Below, piece by piece: positions 9,665-20,842 of a stretch of 64,000 nt of DNA. Under the pieces are notes generated by a model that ran no database searches, was not told the origin of the DNA, and worked only from the letters and a program-made list of their open reading frames with translations. The stretch covers positions 310,001 through 374,000 of the forward strand of contig VFIW01000025.1 in assembly GCA_006386115.1 (NCBI GenBank), given 5' to 3'. Within the stretch, counting starts at the first letter, position 1. Each line of letters begins with the position of its first letter. The DNA is from Globisporangium splendens (lineage: Eukaryota > Oomycota > Peronosporomycetes > Pythiales > Pythiaceae). The translations under genes were made by a program, and so were the position numbers.

Positions 9665-10770
9665 GGCCCAGGTGACCGCTCGAACCGACGACCGTAAGAA
9701 CGATCGTGGTTGTTCGAACGAGCACCCTGTGTCGTTTGCCGACCCGGCAAAGACACCTTGCAGTTCCGAGCAATGTGACCCGGCTTCCCGCAATGGAAAC
9801 ACTTCCCATCGTTGCGAGGACGCTCATTTCCAGGCGTGGAAATGTACGAGATGTCCATGGGCTCGGGACCGTCATGCGCAACATTTGATTGCCGCATTGG
9901 TCTCGACGCAAACCCATGGAATTTCGCTTGCTTGATGCTGAACTCTTCTTGCATCGCACGTTCGATAGCTTCGTCCAGCGTCTTGGGGTACTCGCGGAAC
10001 AGTTGGTTCCGAATCGGACCATCGTTCAGACCCGTCATGAACGTCACGACTTGCGTCGGAACGTCAATCGGCTCGTCAACGATACTCGACACCAAGTAAC
10101 GAGCACGCTGTGCATACGAGTGAAGGTCGAAACGGCCTTGACGAAGCTCAAGGAACTCGGCGCGCGCACGGAACTCGCTCTGTGGAGGTTCAAACGCCTT
10201 CTTGAGTTCAGCCTTGAAACGGTCGTAGCTGGGGAAGCAGTTTAGATCGGCTAAACGCTTACCATACGCCCAGCTCTTCGCACGACCCGCAAGGTTGGAC
10301 ACCGCGAACAACACTTGCTGCGAAGGGTCTCGCAGTTGTCTTGCAGCGATGGCTGCATCCAACTCGACGAACCATCGTGAGAGGGGTTCGTTCTCTCCGC
10401 CGCGATACGGAGAGACGTCAAGCTTCAGTGGCACCGTCCTGATTGAGGAAACAGGGGTTGCGACCTGCTTCCGGGAGGACATGATCTCGTGGTGCATGAA
10501 GCTGACCACCGCGCTCTTCTGGTCCTCCGGAGATGCCGATCGAAGCAGACTGACCACAGCAGCCTCTCCGATGACATCTCGCATGCGCTCAAGCGCCATC
10601 CACTCATGAGAAGACAGATGAGGGAAACCCTCAATAGTCAACTCGACAGTTTCCGGTACTGCTGGACCGAGTGGGGTTCCTGTAGCATCCATGTTCCAAA
10701 CAAGGATGCTCGCAGGGTCTTGGACAGGAATGCTCGACGTGCTTAAAGCCGCGTCGTCAAACCTCTTCAC
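9643..10770 (-). CDS. gag: Gag structural protein with zinc knuckle
   Basis: 375 residues. The central part (about 110-270) has the retrotransposon Gag capsid pattern (WFVELDAAI, then LAGRAKSWA, then LRQGRFDLHSYAQR). One CCHC knuckle, CFHCGKPGHIARNC, lies at about 325-338. The N-terminal 100 residues are unremarkable. It packages the element RNA. The last eight codons after the slippery site, ending in TAG at 9645-9643, are the part replaced when ribosomes shift into the protease frame. Start ATG 10770 is the first in frame, about 40 bp inside the LTR. Confidence 0.9.
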   Translation of the reverse strand: MKRFDDAALSTSSIPVQDPASILVWNMDATGTPLGPAVPETVELTIEGFPHLSSHEWMALERMRDVIGEAAVVSLLRSASPEDQKSAVVSFMHHEIMSSRKQVATPVSSIRTVPLKLDVSPYRGGENEPLSRWFVELDAAIAARQLRDPSQQVLFAVSNLAGRAKSWAYGKRLADLNCFPSYDRFKAELKKAFEPPQSEFRARAEFLELRQGRFDLHSYAQRARYLVSSIVDEPIDVPTQVVTFMTGLNDGPIRNQLFREYPKTLDEAIERAMQEEFSIKQAKFHGFASRPMRQSNVAHDGPEPMDISYISTPGNERPRNDGKCFHCGKPGHIARNCKVSLPGRQTTQGARSNNHDRSYGRRFERSPGPKNGNGQ

Positions 10771-10791
10771 TTCACTGGGTCGTTGGAAGGA

Positions 10792-10809
10792 CCGCTCGAA
10801 GTGCTACCA
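10792..10809 (-). other. Candidate tRNA primer-binding site
   Basis: Minus-strand TGGTAGCACTTCGAGCGG begins two bases inside the 5' LTR. TGG is the complement of the tRNA CCA end, and the first eight bases (TGGTAGCA) would pair with the 3' end of an initiator-Met-like tRNA. The rest of the match is weak, so the tRNA identity is open. Confidence 0.5.
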
Positions 10810-10811
10810 GG

Positions 10812-11461
10812 TGTAAGAGGGCGCTGTTCACAACAGTCCCTCAAACACGGCACACACGCTTGTGCCAGAGGAAGCGATCTCCCGACTTGGAGGGAGGAAG
10901 AAGACTTGAGGGCTTGGAGGAAAAATTGCAACTGAATTAAAAATGGTTATGGTTCCTGTCGCTACTTACAAATGAACCCCAAGGGATCCTACAGGTTTTA
11001 TAACTAAAACCTAAACATACACAATAAAACCTATGAATCTGATATATAAAACCTTGGGTACACTGAGGTTGAACCTACGGGATCTTCGAGAAGCTTGAAC
11101 TTCAAGTCTTATTTAAAATCCCTGCAAAGTGATTGGCTCGCGCCACTCACTTCAGGTGGCAGAGACACGTCGGTCTCGTCGCCAGCCCAGTTTCCCAAGC
11201 AGGAACCATCACTCAGTACTTGATTAGTACATGGATGTTATCACTCTGTACTGATTAGTACATGAGAACAACATTCTGCACTGATCAGCACAGAGAACAC
11301 TCGTGACGTCATCGAATGACGTCACACGTGCATGTGGGGACTGTATTACCGTAATCCCTTTGTTATTTGTGTCTCCACAATGCACGCTGAAGGTGGTGTG
11401 TGACACACTAGATCTGGGGACAGATCCACCTTCATGTAATGGCTGGTTATGGCCCATTACA
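10812..11461 (-). repeat. Long terminal repeat (5' LTR relative to the element)
   Basis: 650 bp, the partner of 3817-4467. As the element is transcribed on the minus strand, this copy would provide the promoter. It keeps the TGACGTCA pair (11304-11311 and 11317-11324). No point could be assigned as transcription start. Confidence 0.95.
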
Positions 11462-12662
11462 GATCTCCTCCAAGTCGCTGAAGAAGTACATCAAGCACGT
11501 TGGAGCCAGGGTCGGTATCGAAATCACCGCGGTGATGGGAAATGCGTTCGGTTTAATGTTTGGCGGATGAACCTGTGGGTCGGCCCACTATGTCGGCATT
11601 TATGCAGTGTCCGCCCACGATGGAGTGCGTCATCAACCGCTGCTGTCTCTATCGCCGATGGAGAGTGGTCAGTCTGCTGATGCGCATATTGAGATGATCG
11701 ACAACGTGCTGCGATTGTACGAAAAGCAACTTAACATGGTGTTGTTTATCGTGGCTGACAACTGCGCCACAAACCAAGCGATTGCAAAGAAGCTGTCCGT
11801 CCCGTTAGTTGGTTGCGCAAGTCACCGCTTTAACCTAGCAATAACTCGATACCTGTCCGATAATCAAGACCTTATCGATTCAATTCAAGGACTCTGCGTC
11901 CAGCTTCGCCAGCCCAACAACAGTGCTGCGCTTGCTCAGCATACTAGTCTCCGGCCATTGAAGGCTAATGCAACACGGTGGTCGTCAACATACCAAATGC
12001 TTCGTCGCTACGTCAGGATCAAGGAGACAATCAAGATGGTTCCGGCTGTGGAAGACTTGCTCCCGAGTGCTGCAACACATCGCCGAATCATCAGTCTAGT
12101 CGAAGACCTCAAGGACCTCGAAAGCGTATGTGTGAAGCTTCAATCAGAAGATTGTACGCTTGCTGACGTCCGACTGCTGTTTGATGCCGTCATAAGCAAA
12201 TTTCCAGTGGTAACAGACCAATTGAGAGTCAATGCCAAAATTGTGCACTCTCCAGGATTTGAGAATGCTGTGGTTAAGATCCTCAACGATCAGCCATTGC
12301 ATGCGGCAGAAAGCGCGTCTGTTTCCTCCTTTCTGGTCGACCCACCTCATGATTCCAATGCGTGTGCTGCCAACGAAGATTTTGCAACTCTTGCTCTCCG
12401 TCAAGTGAAGCGGCAACGCCGTTCTCCAGCCTACTTTTACATGGACCTCCTAAAAATGATTCCACCGACAAACAACCGCTGCGAACGACTCTTCTCGCAT
12501 TGCAAGTACGTCCTCGCACCAAATCGCTCCAGCCTTCTCCCAGCGCACTTTGAACTCATTGTATTCTTGCGAGCGAATCGAGAAATGTGGAATACTTCAT
12601 CACTATTAGGCTGCGATGAAGGTCGGAGCTCTCCTCCAGCAACAATCAGACTCGCGATGTAG
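11462..12662 (+). pseudogene. hAT transposase, 3' part
   Basis: The continuation of the gene started at 3578. The frame is open directly after the right LTR except for one TGA at 11568-11570, where hAT relatives have a Trp in a G-W-T context. It then runs to the stop at 12660-12662. Visible hAT signatures are the catalytic-core segment [11 protein letters not shown]...GCASHRFNL at about 11745-11840 and the C-terminal dimerisation motif [19 protein letters not shown] at about 12470-12525, followed by the L-P-x-H-F-E, F-L-x-A-N-R pattern. The LTR insertion and the stop codon make it inactive. The remainder is strikingly well preserved, so decay is recent. Confidence 0.88.
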
Positions 12663-13202
12663 CCATTTACCCTTTATTTATTTTACCCGTTTCATTTAGT
12701 ATTTATGACATCACACTGATCCTACATGTTGATCGCACTCGAGTGAATCCTCTTTAGAACTTTATATTTAGATGCACATTTCGAAGGCTACAGATTCAGT
12801 AACAGTGTCTTCAACAGAGGGAAGAAAGTGGACAGCATTTGTCGCTGAGCGTTTCAGTGGAGGATCCATTCGATGTGCACATAGCCAGGACGGAACTACA
12901 TGTTCAAAAAACAGGCGTCGGGTTCAATTATTGGTAACTAAACCATTTACTCGCTCTTAGCAGGTTTTATGAGTTAATTACAGTGCATTAACATCCTATA
13001 CCATATTGAAGTGTACACCTATATATGCGTTATAAAGAGGTCATTCTGTCAGATGGAGTCAGCACGACATAAACCAGAACGACGACTGCAGCAGCTTTTC
13101 GCCATGACGGGAATGGTGGAGTGGCGCGATGAGTCAAACATAGACCGCATTCCTCAATTGACGCGCTCGCTCGCAGTTCATAGAACGAGTGTGCGTCAAG
13201 TG
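12663..13202. other. Intergenic region before the first Cys/Trp-module gene
   Basis: It probably contains the hAT 3' end and the promoter of the gene at 13203. A TCATTCTG at 13041-13048, in the context AGAGGTCATT, matches the oomycete Inr. A similar AGAGGTCATT lies before the paralog near 22446-22455. An in-frame ATG at 13053 exists, but it would place 50 extra residues before the signal peptide. Confidence 0.5.
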
Positions 13203-16200
13203 ATGCGGCGCTTTCGTGGATCGGCGGCTGCGATTGCCGTGCTCGCTGTCAGCGCCACCTCATCCATTGACGCGACCGAGGTTTCGGTGTGCGGCGATGC
13301 GACGTATGCGCTCGTCGATGCGCGCGGTTCTATTTGCTCTGGCGCTGGATTGGCTCCGGCCGGATACGCGTGTCCACTGCAGGGAGACGTTGCGAGCAAG
13401 GACTGTCACCCGACGCTGCCGTCGTTCAATGGTCAGGATTGCGTCGCCAAGGAAGCCGCCGAGTGTCAGATTATACCTGGAGGAGTGACGTGGGGGTGCG
13501 TGTTCCCGTCCGTTGGATGTGGGGATATCAAGCCACGACAAGCAGCGAATTCAACTGAGGTGACAAGCCCAAATGGAACTAGCTCGGACTCCGGTTCAGG
13601 CTCCGGTTCAAGCTACAGTGCGCGTAGTGCTGCTGTAGGAAGTGGTACAGCTGAGGTCGCTGGAGACAGTGACGCATCTTTATGTGCCTCGTACACGAAG
13701 ACGGCCGTGTGCAATGCAGATGAGGCGTGCAAGTGGAGCAAGGAAACCAAGACTTGCACCAGTGCCACGTCGTCAGGCAAGTCGACAGGCTGTGCCTCCT
13801 ACACGAAAAAAGTTGCGTGCAATGCTGATGAGGCATGCGACTGGGATAAGAACACCAAGACTTGCGGTGACGCAGATTCCTCTGACGAAACTGGTTGTGC
13901 CTCATACACGAAGATAGCTAAGTGCAATGCCGATGAGGCGTGTGGCTGGGACAAACCCACGAAGACGTGCGTCGATGCTGACTTCTCCGATGCAACTGGT
14001 TGTGCTGCGTACACCAAGAAAGCAGCTTGCAATGCCGATGAGTCGTGTGACTGGGATACAGCCACCAAGACTTGTACCAGTGCAACGTCCACTGAATCAA
14101 CGGGATGTGCTGCATACACGAAGAAGGCGACTTGCAGCGCTGACGACGCATGTGACTGGGACAAAACTACCAAGACTTGCGTCAGTGCGGCACCATCCTC
14201 CGATGCTACTGGCTGCGCCGCGTACACGAAGAAGGCCACGTGCAACGCTGATGAGGCTTGTGAGTGGGACAAAGCGACTAAAACGTGCGGCAACGCTATG
14301 TCGACTGAGCCAACTGGTTGCGCCTTGTATGCCAAGAAGGCGACATGTACTGCCGATGAGTCATGCGACTGGGACAAGGAAACTAAGACTTGTAGCGATG
14401 CTGGCTTATCGTCCGATGCGACAGACTGTGCGTCGTACACGAAGAAAGCTACGTGCACTGCCGATGGTTCCTGTAGCTGGGACAAGAACACCAAGACCTG
14501 CAGCGATGCTAGCTACTCGTCGGGATCCGCCTCACGTGAGGAGATTGAAGGTGGCTGTGCTTCCTACACGAAAAAGGCTACGTGCACAGCAGACGACTCC
14601 TGTGCCTGGGACAAGAACACCAAGACCTGCAGCGATGCTAGCTCTTCGTCTGGATCAGCCTCAGATGAGGATGTCGGGGGTGGCTGTGCTTCCTACACGA
14701 AGAAAGCTACATGCAACGCCGACGAGACTTGTGACTGGGACAAGACGAGCAACGTGTGTCTGGATGATACTTCATCTAGGATCGTATCGTCAGAGTCTGA
14801 TGGTGATGAAGAGGATGCCGAGCTATGCGTCTTGTTGACGAAGCGTGCGGAATGCATCAGTGATCCTTCGTGCCAGTGGGATACCAAGACTAAAGCTTGC
14901 CAGGCAGCAAATTCAACTACCATCGTGCCAACTACAGTGACTGAACTCTGTGACTCGTTTACGAAGCGCGCACATTGCAACAACGAAACCCTTTGTAGCT
15001 GGGACACGGTGACCAAGACCTGCTTGGTTGCCAACTCCACCACCGTCAGCGGATCAACCGATGGCTCTGGTTCCTCTGACGCAGCATCAACCATAACTCT
15101 TATAGTCACAACGCCGATTCCGACGGCTGTGAATTGTTCGTCTTTCACCAAGAAGGCTACTTGCACGGCTGAGGCTTTGTGTTCCTGGGACACAACGACC
15201 AAGATCTGCAGTGCAGCGGGTACGCCAGCTGCAGCATCAACGACAAATTCAACAACAGTGACCTTGGATACGGTATCTGTTCCATCAACCACTGGTCCGG
15301 CACCAGCCTCAACCGGTGTGAACTGTTCCACATTTACTAAGAAGATTACTTGTACAGCCGACGCAACTTGTGCCTGGGACACAACAGCAAAGATTTGTAG
15401 TGTTCTTGACACGCCAGCACCAACCACGGTGGCGCCAACTGCAACACATACATCAGGCTCTACGACGGAAACCTCAGATATTGTCTCAACTTCGACTCCG
15501 ACTCCATCCACCCCAACTCCAGCGCCAACGGCAACAGCCGTGAATTGTGCATCGTTCAACAAAAAGACTGCATGTACAGCGGAGGCGGCTCCCTGCTCCT
15601 GGAATACAACAACCAAAATCTGCAGCACAATAGAGACATCAGCTCCGACTACTGTCACGCCGACTCCGGTACCAACGACACCAGTTCCGACTACTGCCAC
15701 ACCGACTCCGGTACCAACGCCAGCAGCTACGACGGCAGTGGACTGCTCGACGCTGACGAAGAAGACGACATGCACGGCCGAAGCAACCTGTTCGTGGGAC
15801 ACGACGACCAAGGTCTGTAGCACCGCGGACACGCCAGCCCCGACCACCACTGTGGCTGCGACCGTGGCTGCGGTCTCGTCGCCATCTCCGACTACTGCCA
15901 CGCCGACCCCAGAAGCGACGACATCAGCTCCGACTACTGCCACGCCGACTCCGGTACCAACGACACCAGCTCCGACTACTGTCACGCCGACCCCAGAAGC
16001 GACGACATCAGCTCCGACTACTGCCACGCCGACTCCGGCACCAACTACACCAGTTCCGACTACTGCCACACCGATTCCGGTACCAACGCCAGCAGCTACG
16101 ACGGCAGTGGACTGCTCGACGCTGACGAAGAAGACGACATGCACGGCCGAAGCAACCTGTTCGTGGGACACGACGACCAAGGTCTGTAGCACCGCGGACA

Positions 16201-16910
16201 CGCCAGCCCCGACCACCACTGTGGCTGCGACCGTGGCTGCGGCCTCGTCGCCATCTCCGACTACTGTCACGCCGACCCCAGAAGCGACGACATCAGTTCC
16301 GACTACTGCCACGCCGACTCCGGTACCAACGACACCAGCTCCGACTACTGTCACGCCGACCCCAGAAGCGACGACATCAGCTCCGACTACTGCCACGCCG
16401 ACTCCGGCACCAACTACACCAGTTCCGACTACTGCCACACCGATTCCGGTACCAACGCCAGCAGCTACGACGGCAGTGGACTGCTCGACGCTGACGAAGA
16501 AGACGACATGCACGGCCGAAGCAACCTGTTCGTGGGACACGACGACCAAGGTCTGTAGCACCGCGGACACGCCAGCCCCGACCACCACTGTTGTTACATG
16601 TGCAAGGTTGAACGAGTCGGCGTGCAGAATTGAATCGTCGTGTGGTTGGAGCTCCACGTACTCGACGTGCCTTGTTGCTTCATCCATAACTTCAACTCCA
16701 AGCCCTACGACCGCCACTCCAACAGTCACGCCTGTCGCGACCGCAGTCCCAACAGCAACTCCGACTCTAACCCCTACCGTTATGCCAACATCAACACCAG
16801 CACCAACGATCAATTGTGCTCTTTTCACAACGAAAGTGGCTTGTACGGCAAACTCGGTGTGTCAGTGGTCTGGCACCACGAAGATCTGCAGTGCGGCCCA
16901 AAACAAATAA
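13203..16910 (+). CDS. Secreted protein with about 20 four-Cys/Trp modules and Thr/Pro linkers
   Basis: 1235 residues from ATG 13203, chosen because it gives a signal peptide (hydrophobic to about residue 24, ending SSIDA) and aligns with the start of the paralog at 22645. Residues 25-110 form a Cys-rich domain beginning VCGDATYAL. Then come about 20 modules of pattern C-x5-K-x3-C-x5-C-x-W-x6-C (for example [10 protein letters not shown] then CDWDK), first close together, later separated by Thr/Pro-rich mucin-like stretches. The last third includes three copies of a 123-residue unit. It is likely an O-glycosylated extracellular or wall-surface protein. I do not recognise a named family; the module loosely resembles PSI-type cysteine knots. 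An AATAAA lies near 17028. Confidence 0.85.
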   Translation: MRRFRGSAAAIAVLAVSATSSIDATEVSVCGDATYALVDARGSICSGAGLAPAGYACPLQGDVASKDCHPTLPSFNGQDCVAKEAAECQIIPGGVTWGCVFPSVGCGDIKPRQAANSTEVTSPNGTSSDSGSGSGSSYSARSAAVGSGTAEVAGDSDASLCASYTKTAVCNADEACKWSKETKTCTSATSSGKSTGCASYTKKVACNADEACDWDKNTKTCGDADSSDETGCASYTKIAKCNADEACGWDKPTKTCVDADFSDATGCAAYTKKAACNADESCDWDTATKTCTSATSTESTGCAAYTKKATCSADDACDWDKTTKTCVSAAPSSDATGCAAYTKKATCNADEACEWDKATKTCGNAMSTEPTGCALYAKKATCTADESCDWDKETKTCSDAGLSSDATDCASYTKKATCTADGSCSWDKNTKTCSDASYSSGSASREEIEGGCASYTKKATCTADDSCAWDKNTKTCSDASSSSGSASDEDVGGGCASYTKKATCNADETCDWDKTSNVCLDDTSSRIVSSESDGDEEDAELCVLLTKRAECISDPSCQWDTKTKACQAANSTTIVPTTVTELCDSFTKRAHCNNETLCSWDTVTKTCLVANSTTVSGSTDGSGSSDAASTITLIVTTPIPTAVNCSSFTKKATCTAEALCSWDTTTKICSAAGTPAAASTTNSTTVTLDTVSVPSTTGPAPASTGVNCSTFTKKITCTADATCAWDTTAKICSVLDTPAPTTVAPTATHTSGSTTETSDIVSTSTPTPSTPTPAPTATAVNCASFNKKTACTAEAAPCSWNTTTKICSTIETSAPTTVTPTPVPTTPVPTTATPTPVPTPAATTAVDCSTLTKKTTCTAEATCSWDTTTKVCSTADTPAPTTTVAATVAAVSSPSPTTATPTPEATTSAPTTATPTPVPTTPAPTTVTPTPEATTSAPTTATPTPAPTTPVPTTATPIPVPTPAATTAVDCSTLTKKTTCTAEATCSWDTTTKVCSTADTPAPTTTVAATVAAASSPSPTTVTPTPEATTSVPTTATPTPVPTTPAPTTVTPTPEATTSAPTTATPTPAPTTPVPTTATPIPVPTPAATTAVDCSTLTKKTTCTAEATCSWDTTTKVCSTADTPAPTTTVVTCARLNESACRIESSCGWSSTYSTCLVASSITSTPSPTTATPTVTPVATAVPTATPTLTPTVMPTSTPAPTINCALFTTKVACTANSVCQWSGTTKICSAAQNK
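15719..16590 (+). repeat. In-frame 369-bp tandem repeat within the secreted protein gene
   Basis: The segment starting CAGCAGCTACGACGGCAG recurs at 15721, 16090 and 16459, each 369 bp apart, a multiple of three. Each full unit codes one Cys/Trp module plus a Thr/Pro linker. Copies are almost identical, so the expansion is recent and the length is probably variable between strains. Confidence 0.9.
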
Positions 16911-17847
16911 CAGAGGGCCATTGGCATTGAAGGTCATTTCAATAGTGCGAGATGAACGAAGTCTGCGCACCGACCGAGAAAATCAGCAAGTGAGCAAGAA
17001 AAAAAGGATGCTTTATCTCATGCGTCCAAATAAATGAAGGTGTGAGTACGTTGCGTGAAAACTAAACAGTCGCTCTTTGTGGCGTGATCTTTGCTCAGGG
17101 TATTAGTTTTGCGTGCCGAGCATGGGTCAAGATACCGCTGGGATGGAGAATGAACCTGGACGCGTCCTGGAGACGTGAGACAGTGAGATCCAGGAAGAGT
17201 CCGTTCCCAGCAGATCTCCGACTTGAAGTGCGAAGGATGCTTACTGCTGTTTCTCATCGCTGACTCATTTGCATTCTCTGTGAACTGTAAACGAAGCAAG
17301 GAAAGACATCTGATGTATGTACACAAGATCCTCTCTCCAGCTTCAACATTGGCAACTTCAACGTAAAGCTGAATATTTTGTGTCATCATTTTCAAACTTG
17401 AACTCCCAACAAGCAGCTGTCGTCTTGTACATGGTCGCAAGACGTATCATCAGCATGATCTGACGGAAGTGTTGGTGACTAGGCAAAGCGTAAATGTGAC
17501 ACCGTTGGACTTATTTACCGCAACTTGCAGCTGGTATTGCGGTAGGATGAAGAACAAAGCAAGCGCGAGCACAAGCAGTACCGACGAGAGCACTCTCGTG
17601 AATGTCGCCGCAAACTCCACTGCGGAGTTGTAGCCTTCTGTGTCAAACAAGAAGGCTGCATGCGATTATCGCAGTGTTTCCAACCAAGCCAACCATCCAA
17701 TTTTGAAGTGATGCGCTACAAGAGCTAAAAGGCAAGATCAAGTTAGTTTCTTCGAATTGAGATTTCACCTACGACGGTGGAAAGGGCTCGCACGCTATGA
17801 TTTGCTCGTAGTTTCCTTCATGGCGCCAGCCTCCGGCTTCACTCTGC
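16911..17847. other. Intergenic, no gene recognised
   Basis: It holds only short frames without coding character. An AATAAA-type signal near 17028 fits the end of the gene at 13203-16910. Confidence 0.5.
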
Positions 17848-18282
17848 CTACTCCGCTGCTGGCGCACGCTGATCATCGGTCACAGCTCCGACGCGAATCC
17901 ATTTCTTGTTGGAATCGGTGCGAAGCGGCTGTTGGCAAAATTCGATCGGCCGGCAGAGTCCTTCGTTTTTCACATGGACATCACCTCCAAGCTCAATCAA
18001 GTAGGTTACCCAGTCTTCGTGTGTGGTATCTCTGATAGATGCTGATCCTTCCACTTGATTGCGATGCTTGTTACTTCGCAACGGTTGGAGCTTCAAGCGT
18101 CCTTGTTGCCAGCACTAGAACCTTAACATCAGATCGGTTCTGCATTTTCAACAAACCGGCAATTCGCAGCGGATGAGTGATTGATAAATCGTGTAACCCC
18201 GCCACAAGTCGCTGCATCAATAAATACATGCTGACGGCGTGATCTGCTCGTCTGCAGCTCTAGCGCATATTCACTGGCGACC
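17848..18282 (-). pseudogene. SET-domain histone methyltransferase remnant
   Basis: On the minus strand, just after the LINE tail at about 18283, the translation reads EYALELQTS, then HVFIDA, then GGVTRFINHSSAANCRFVE. This is the catalytic FINHS-x-x-x-N-C core of SET-domain lysine methyltransferases. The frame meets a stop at 18129. A second frame (18096-17848) keeps a weak RDT...E-x-VTY trace of the following SET segment. The Cys normally following FINHS is Ser here. It is a decayed fragment, probably split from its 5' part by the LINE at 18283-20833. Confidence 0.7.
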
Positions 18283-18378
18283 TCTTTATCTTTATAAGGT
18301 GAGGTATATTTAGGTTCATCGTCGTGACCTACAATATCCATTCTCCTAACTACTCTTCATTGCGAATTTCATCTAGGT

Positions 18379-19383
18379 CTACCAGATACTCCAAGGCGTG
18401 CATGGACCACGATCAAGAGACACATTATCGGACACAAGTTCTCCAATGAACATCTCCAAGACCATCTCTATCCCGTCGCACACATGCTGTGGCGATATAT
18501 GAGCGCGTCGCTCATACAGACCATTTGGTGTGCGCATCTGCGACGCATGGATCCGGATCCAATCAAATCGACTGCTGAGATGGCGATCATGATGACCAGA
18601 TTAGAGGCAGGAATGCGAAACCTCACACGACTCGCTGAAGCGCAAGCTGGAGGCTCGGACGGTCACACGGTTGCAGCAGTTCTCAAGGCATATGTCGACT
18701 GCTTTCTCAGCCAAACAGACGCCATCCCCTTGACTCCAAACGATACTCGCGGCGTTTACCTGTTGTTTTTCGATGGCGGATCACGCGGCAATCCAGGACC
18801 AGGAGGGACTGGATCCATTATCGTGCGTGTCCATAAGGACTCGCACACAGCCAGTTTAATTTGGGCCGCGAGCACGGCCAATAGCAGGAAGGACACGACC
18901 AACAACCTTGCCGAGTACTGGGGTCTCATACATGGACTCCGAGAAGCCCAACGCAGTCACTTCGAACCGTTGTACGTGATTGGAGACAGTGCACTCATTA
19001 TCTCCCAGCAGCGAATGCATCGGTCCCCTCGACAGCACCGATTGGTACGTTTATACCAGACAAGTCGACGACTCGCGGATTGCATCGACATCCGAGGATG
19101 ATACCATCACTACCGTGCCTTCAACAAGATGGCGGACTCAGCTGCCAACCTAGCCATGGACACCAGAACCTCAACGCAGGTTAACTTCCCAACTCAAAGA
19201 GCTGCTTTCAACAATCTCACCCAGGATCTTGACAACGACGTCATGCATTGGATTATGCGAAGTTCGGAAGACCCAAGGTCATTGGACAACACAAGGCAGC
19301 CTCACATAGGACCAAGAGAACATGCCATCCTGGTCAAAGATTATTTAGCTTTCAGAAGTGATCTAGTGCAATCCGCGCTGTAG
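18379..19383 (+). pseudogene. LINE polyprotein C-terminus with RNase H domain
   Basis: Open from the truncation point in frame (LPDTPRRAW...). It contains a short helical linker (LWRYMSASL at 18487-18513), then an RNase H domain with FFDGGSRGNPG near 18768-18800, NNLAEYWGL near 18903-18930 and VIGDSAL near 18978-18998. These supply the D, E and D active-site residues. A TGA at 19099-19101 replaces a Trp codon that is intact in the related copy at 63486-63488. The frame then continues to the normal stop at 19381-19383. Confidence 0.85.
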
Positions 19384-19495
19384 ACACATTTACACTCCTA
19401 GATGAAATTCGTAATGAAGATTAGGTAGGAGAATGGATATTGTAGGTCACGAAGATGAACCTAAATATACCTCACCTTATAAAGATAAAGATAAA
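18379..19495 (+). mobile_element. 5'-truncated LINE copy with exact 15-bp target duplication
   Basis: The insert begins CTACCAGATACTCC and ends in a short (ATAAAG)n tail. It is flanked by GAATTTCATCTAGGT at 18364-18378 and again at 19496-19510. This is a classic target-primed LINE insertion. The target is the 3' untranslated region of the minus-strand LINE, so this is a LINE inside a relative of itself. Confidence 0.9.
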
Positions 19496-20127
19496 GAATT
19501 TCATCTAGGTGTGTAAATGTGTCTACAGCGCGGATTGCACTAGATCACTTCTGAATGCTAAATAATCTTTGACCAGGATGGCATGTTCTCTTGGTCCTAT
19601 GTGAGGCTGCCTTGTGTTGTCCAATGACCTTGGGTCTTCCGAACTTCGCACAAGCCAATGCATGACGTCGTTGTCAAGATCCTGGGTGAGACTGTTGAAA
19701 GCAGCTCTTTGAGTTGGGAAGTGGACCTGCGTTGAGGTTCTGGTGTCCATGGCTAGGTTGGCGACTCAGTCCGCCATCTTGTTGAAGGCACGGTAGTGAT
19801 GGTACCATCCTCGGATGTCGATAGTTGCACGATTCTTGTGAAGCGTGGATGTGCATGGAACGACACCTTCTGCCCGTCCAAGTCTCTTGTTGCCATGATG
19901 TCACAGCCCATTGCGGAGTGAACTGTATGCGTAGCTTTGACTAGGGTCGTGTCGACATGGGTCAGAGTCGCTTCACTGGTGTGCAGATGCCATTCGTGGT
20001 TGCAATGACGTTGCCCGTTGTACAGCCGGAGCACATTTGTTTGCTGTGGTCGATACAGAAGCTGTGGGAAGTTGGATACCAACGTAGCACATAACCGCTA
20101 GTAAGGGGAGCCGTTGGAATCAAGAAG

Positions 20128-20733
20128 TCATCCATCTGCAGTCGAGGTCATGTATGGCAGCCATTCTGCACAGAATGTCCCGCGTAGTTTTCGTCCTTCA
20201 GCGATGATACCTGGAAGCCTGTCAGACATTTTAGAGCTGAGGTCGATCTGGAACACATCGCCGTCCCATTGAGTCTGCATAATTGTCGACTTGAAGTGCT
20301 CGTAACACCAACGTACATTATCACGTTCTCTGGGATCATAGGGTCGAGAATGGAGCGACGCACACAATGCTGCGCCAGTTGTCCACATGTTATCACGAAA
20401 CTGGGGTGGCCGTCTTGGAGTTGCATCTAGCGGCGTGATGTACGTCGAAGAATCCCTTGTGTTGTGCAGCAAGATTTCCCCGATGACCTGATCGATGTGA
20501 GAGGTTGTGATTGCCCATCTGGAGACTGCTGTGGCGCTCATCGTCATCAGCTCAGTTCTGATGTTGGGTACTGACAAGCCTCCATTCATATTTTTGAGTT
20601 CGGCTTGTTCTTCCTTCATCCACGGTTTCGCAGGCTTACCATTCCTTGAGCCCCAGACAAATTGTTTCACTAGGTCGTGTAGCTGATTGACAATAGCCGT
20701 AGATGGCCAGGAGTGCCTGGCCACGTAAAGCAC
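20128..20733 (-). pseudogene. LINE polyprotein fragment downstream of the RT domain
   Basis: 201 residues with the pattern seen after LINE RT domains: YVARHSWPSTAIVNQLHDLV, then FVWGSRNGKPAKPW, then GGLSVPNIRTEL. It is part of the minus-strand LINE copy. Neighbouring frames at 20670-20900 and 20082-19753 carry adjoining pieces in shifted phases. Confidence 0.7.
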
Positions 20734-20842
20734 TTTGGGTATGATGACGGCACTGGCAATTGCTGCGCGTTGGGCGACAGAGTGAGTTTTGAGACGCGCA
20801 AGTCGAAGTCTGACACGTAAGGTTTGGATGCACTTGGATCAG

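Larger units (their letters stand above)
3817..11461 (-). mobile_element. Ty3/Gypsy LTR retrotransposon with chromodomain, near intact
   Basis: A 7.6-kb element with two long terminal repeats (3817-4467 and 10812-11461) and minus-strand gag (10770-9643), protease (9661-9182) and pol (9185-4749). The order RT, RNase H, integrase and the C-terminal chromodomain mark it as Ty3/Gypsy (Metaviridae), chromovirus type. LTR ends are TGTAA...TTACA. A primer-binding candidate and a purine-rich tract sit at the expected inner LTR edges. The LTRs differ at about 15 of 650 positions by eye, so the insertion is moderately recent. It interrupts the hAT gene. No matching target duplication is visible: the left flank is GTCTA and the right flank is GATCT. 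All three reading frames are open, so the copy may still be capable of expression. Confidence 0.93.
18283..20833 (-). mobile_element. 5'-truncated LINE, minus strand, split by a second LINE
   Basis: The 3' end of this copy (tail ATAAAGATAAAG) is at about 18283-18378, and the rest resumes at 19496 and runs to about 20833. The two parts join through the duplicated GAATTTCATCTAGGT. The body holds decayed LINE polyprotein pieces: a post-RT segment at 20733-20128, a region at 20082-19800, and the C-terminal RNase H tail at 19750-19523. The RNase H core itself is deleted and frames are broken. The 5' limit is approximate. Confidence 0.75.

Noticed and set aside
14693..16828. A 711-codon minus-strand open frame, Val/Gly-rich
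   Set aside because: It lies opposite the Thr/Pro- and Cys-rich gene; antisense of ACN and GCN codons gives Val, Gly and Ala, and stops are rare by composition. No start context, domain or promoter.
18283..18378. Inverted LINE 3' tail read as a twin-priming (5' inversion) product
   Set aside because: The exact 15-bp duplication and the missing tail of the minus-strand copy at 19496 explain it better as insertion of one copy into another.
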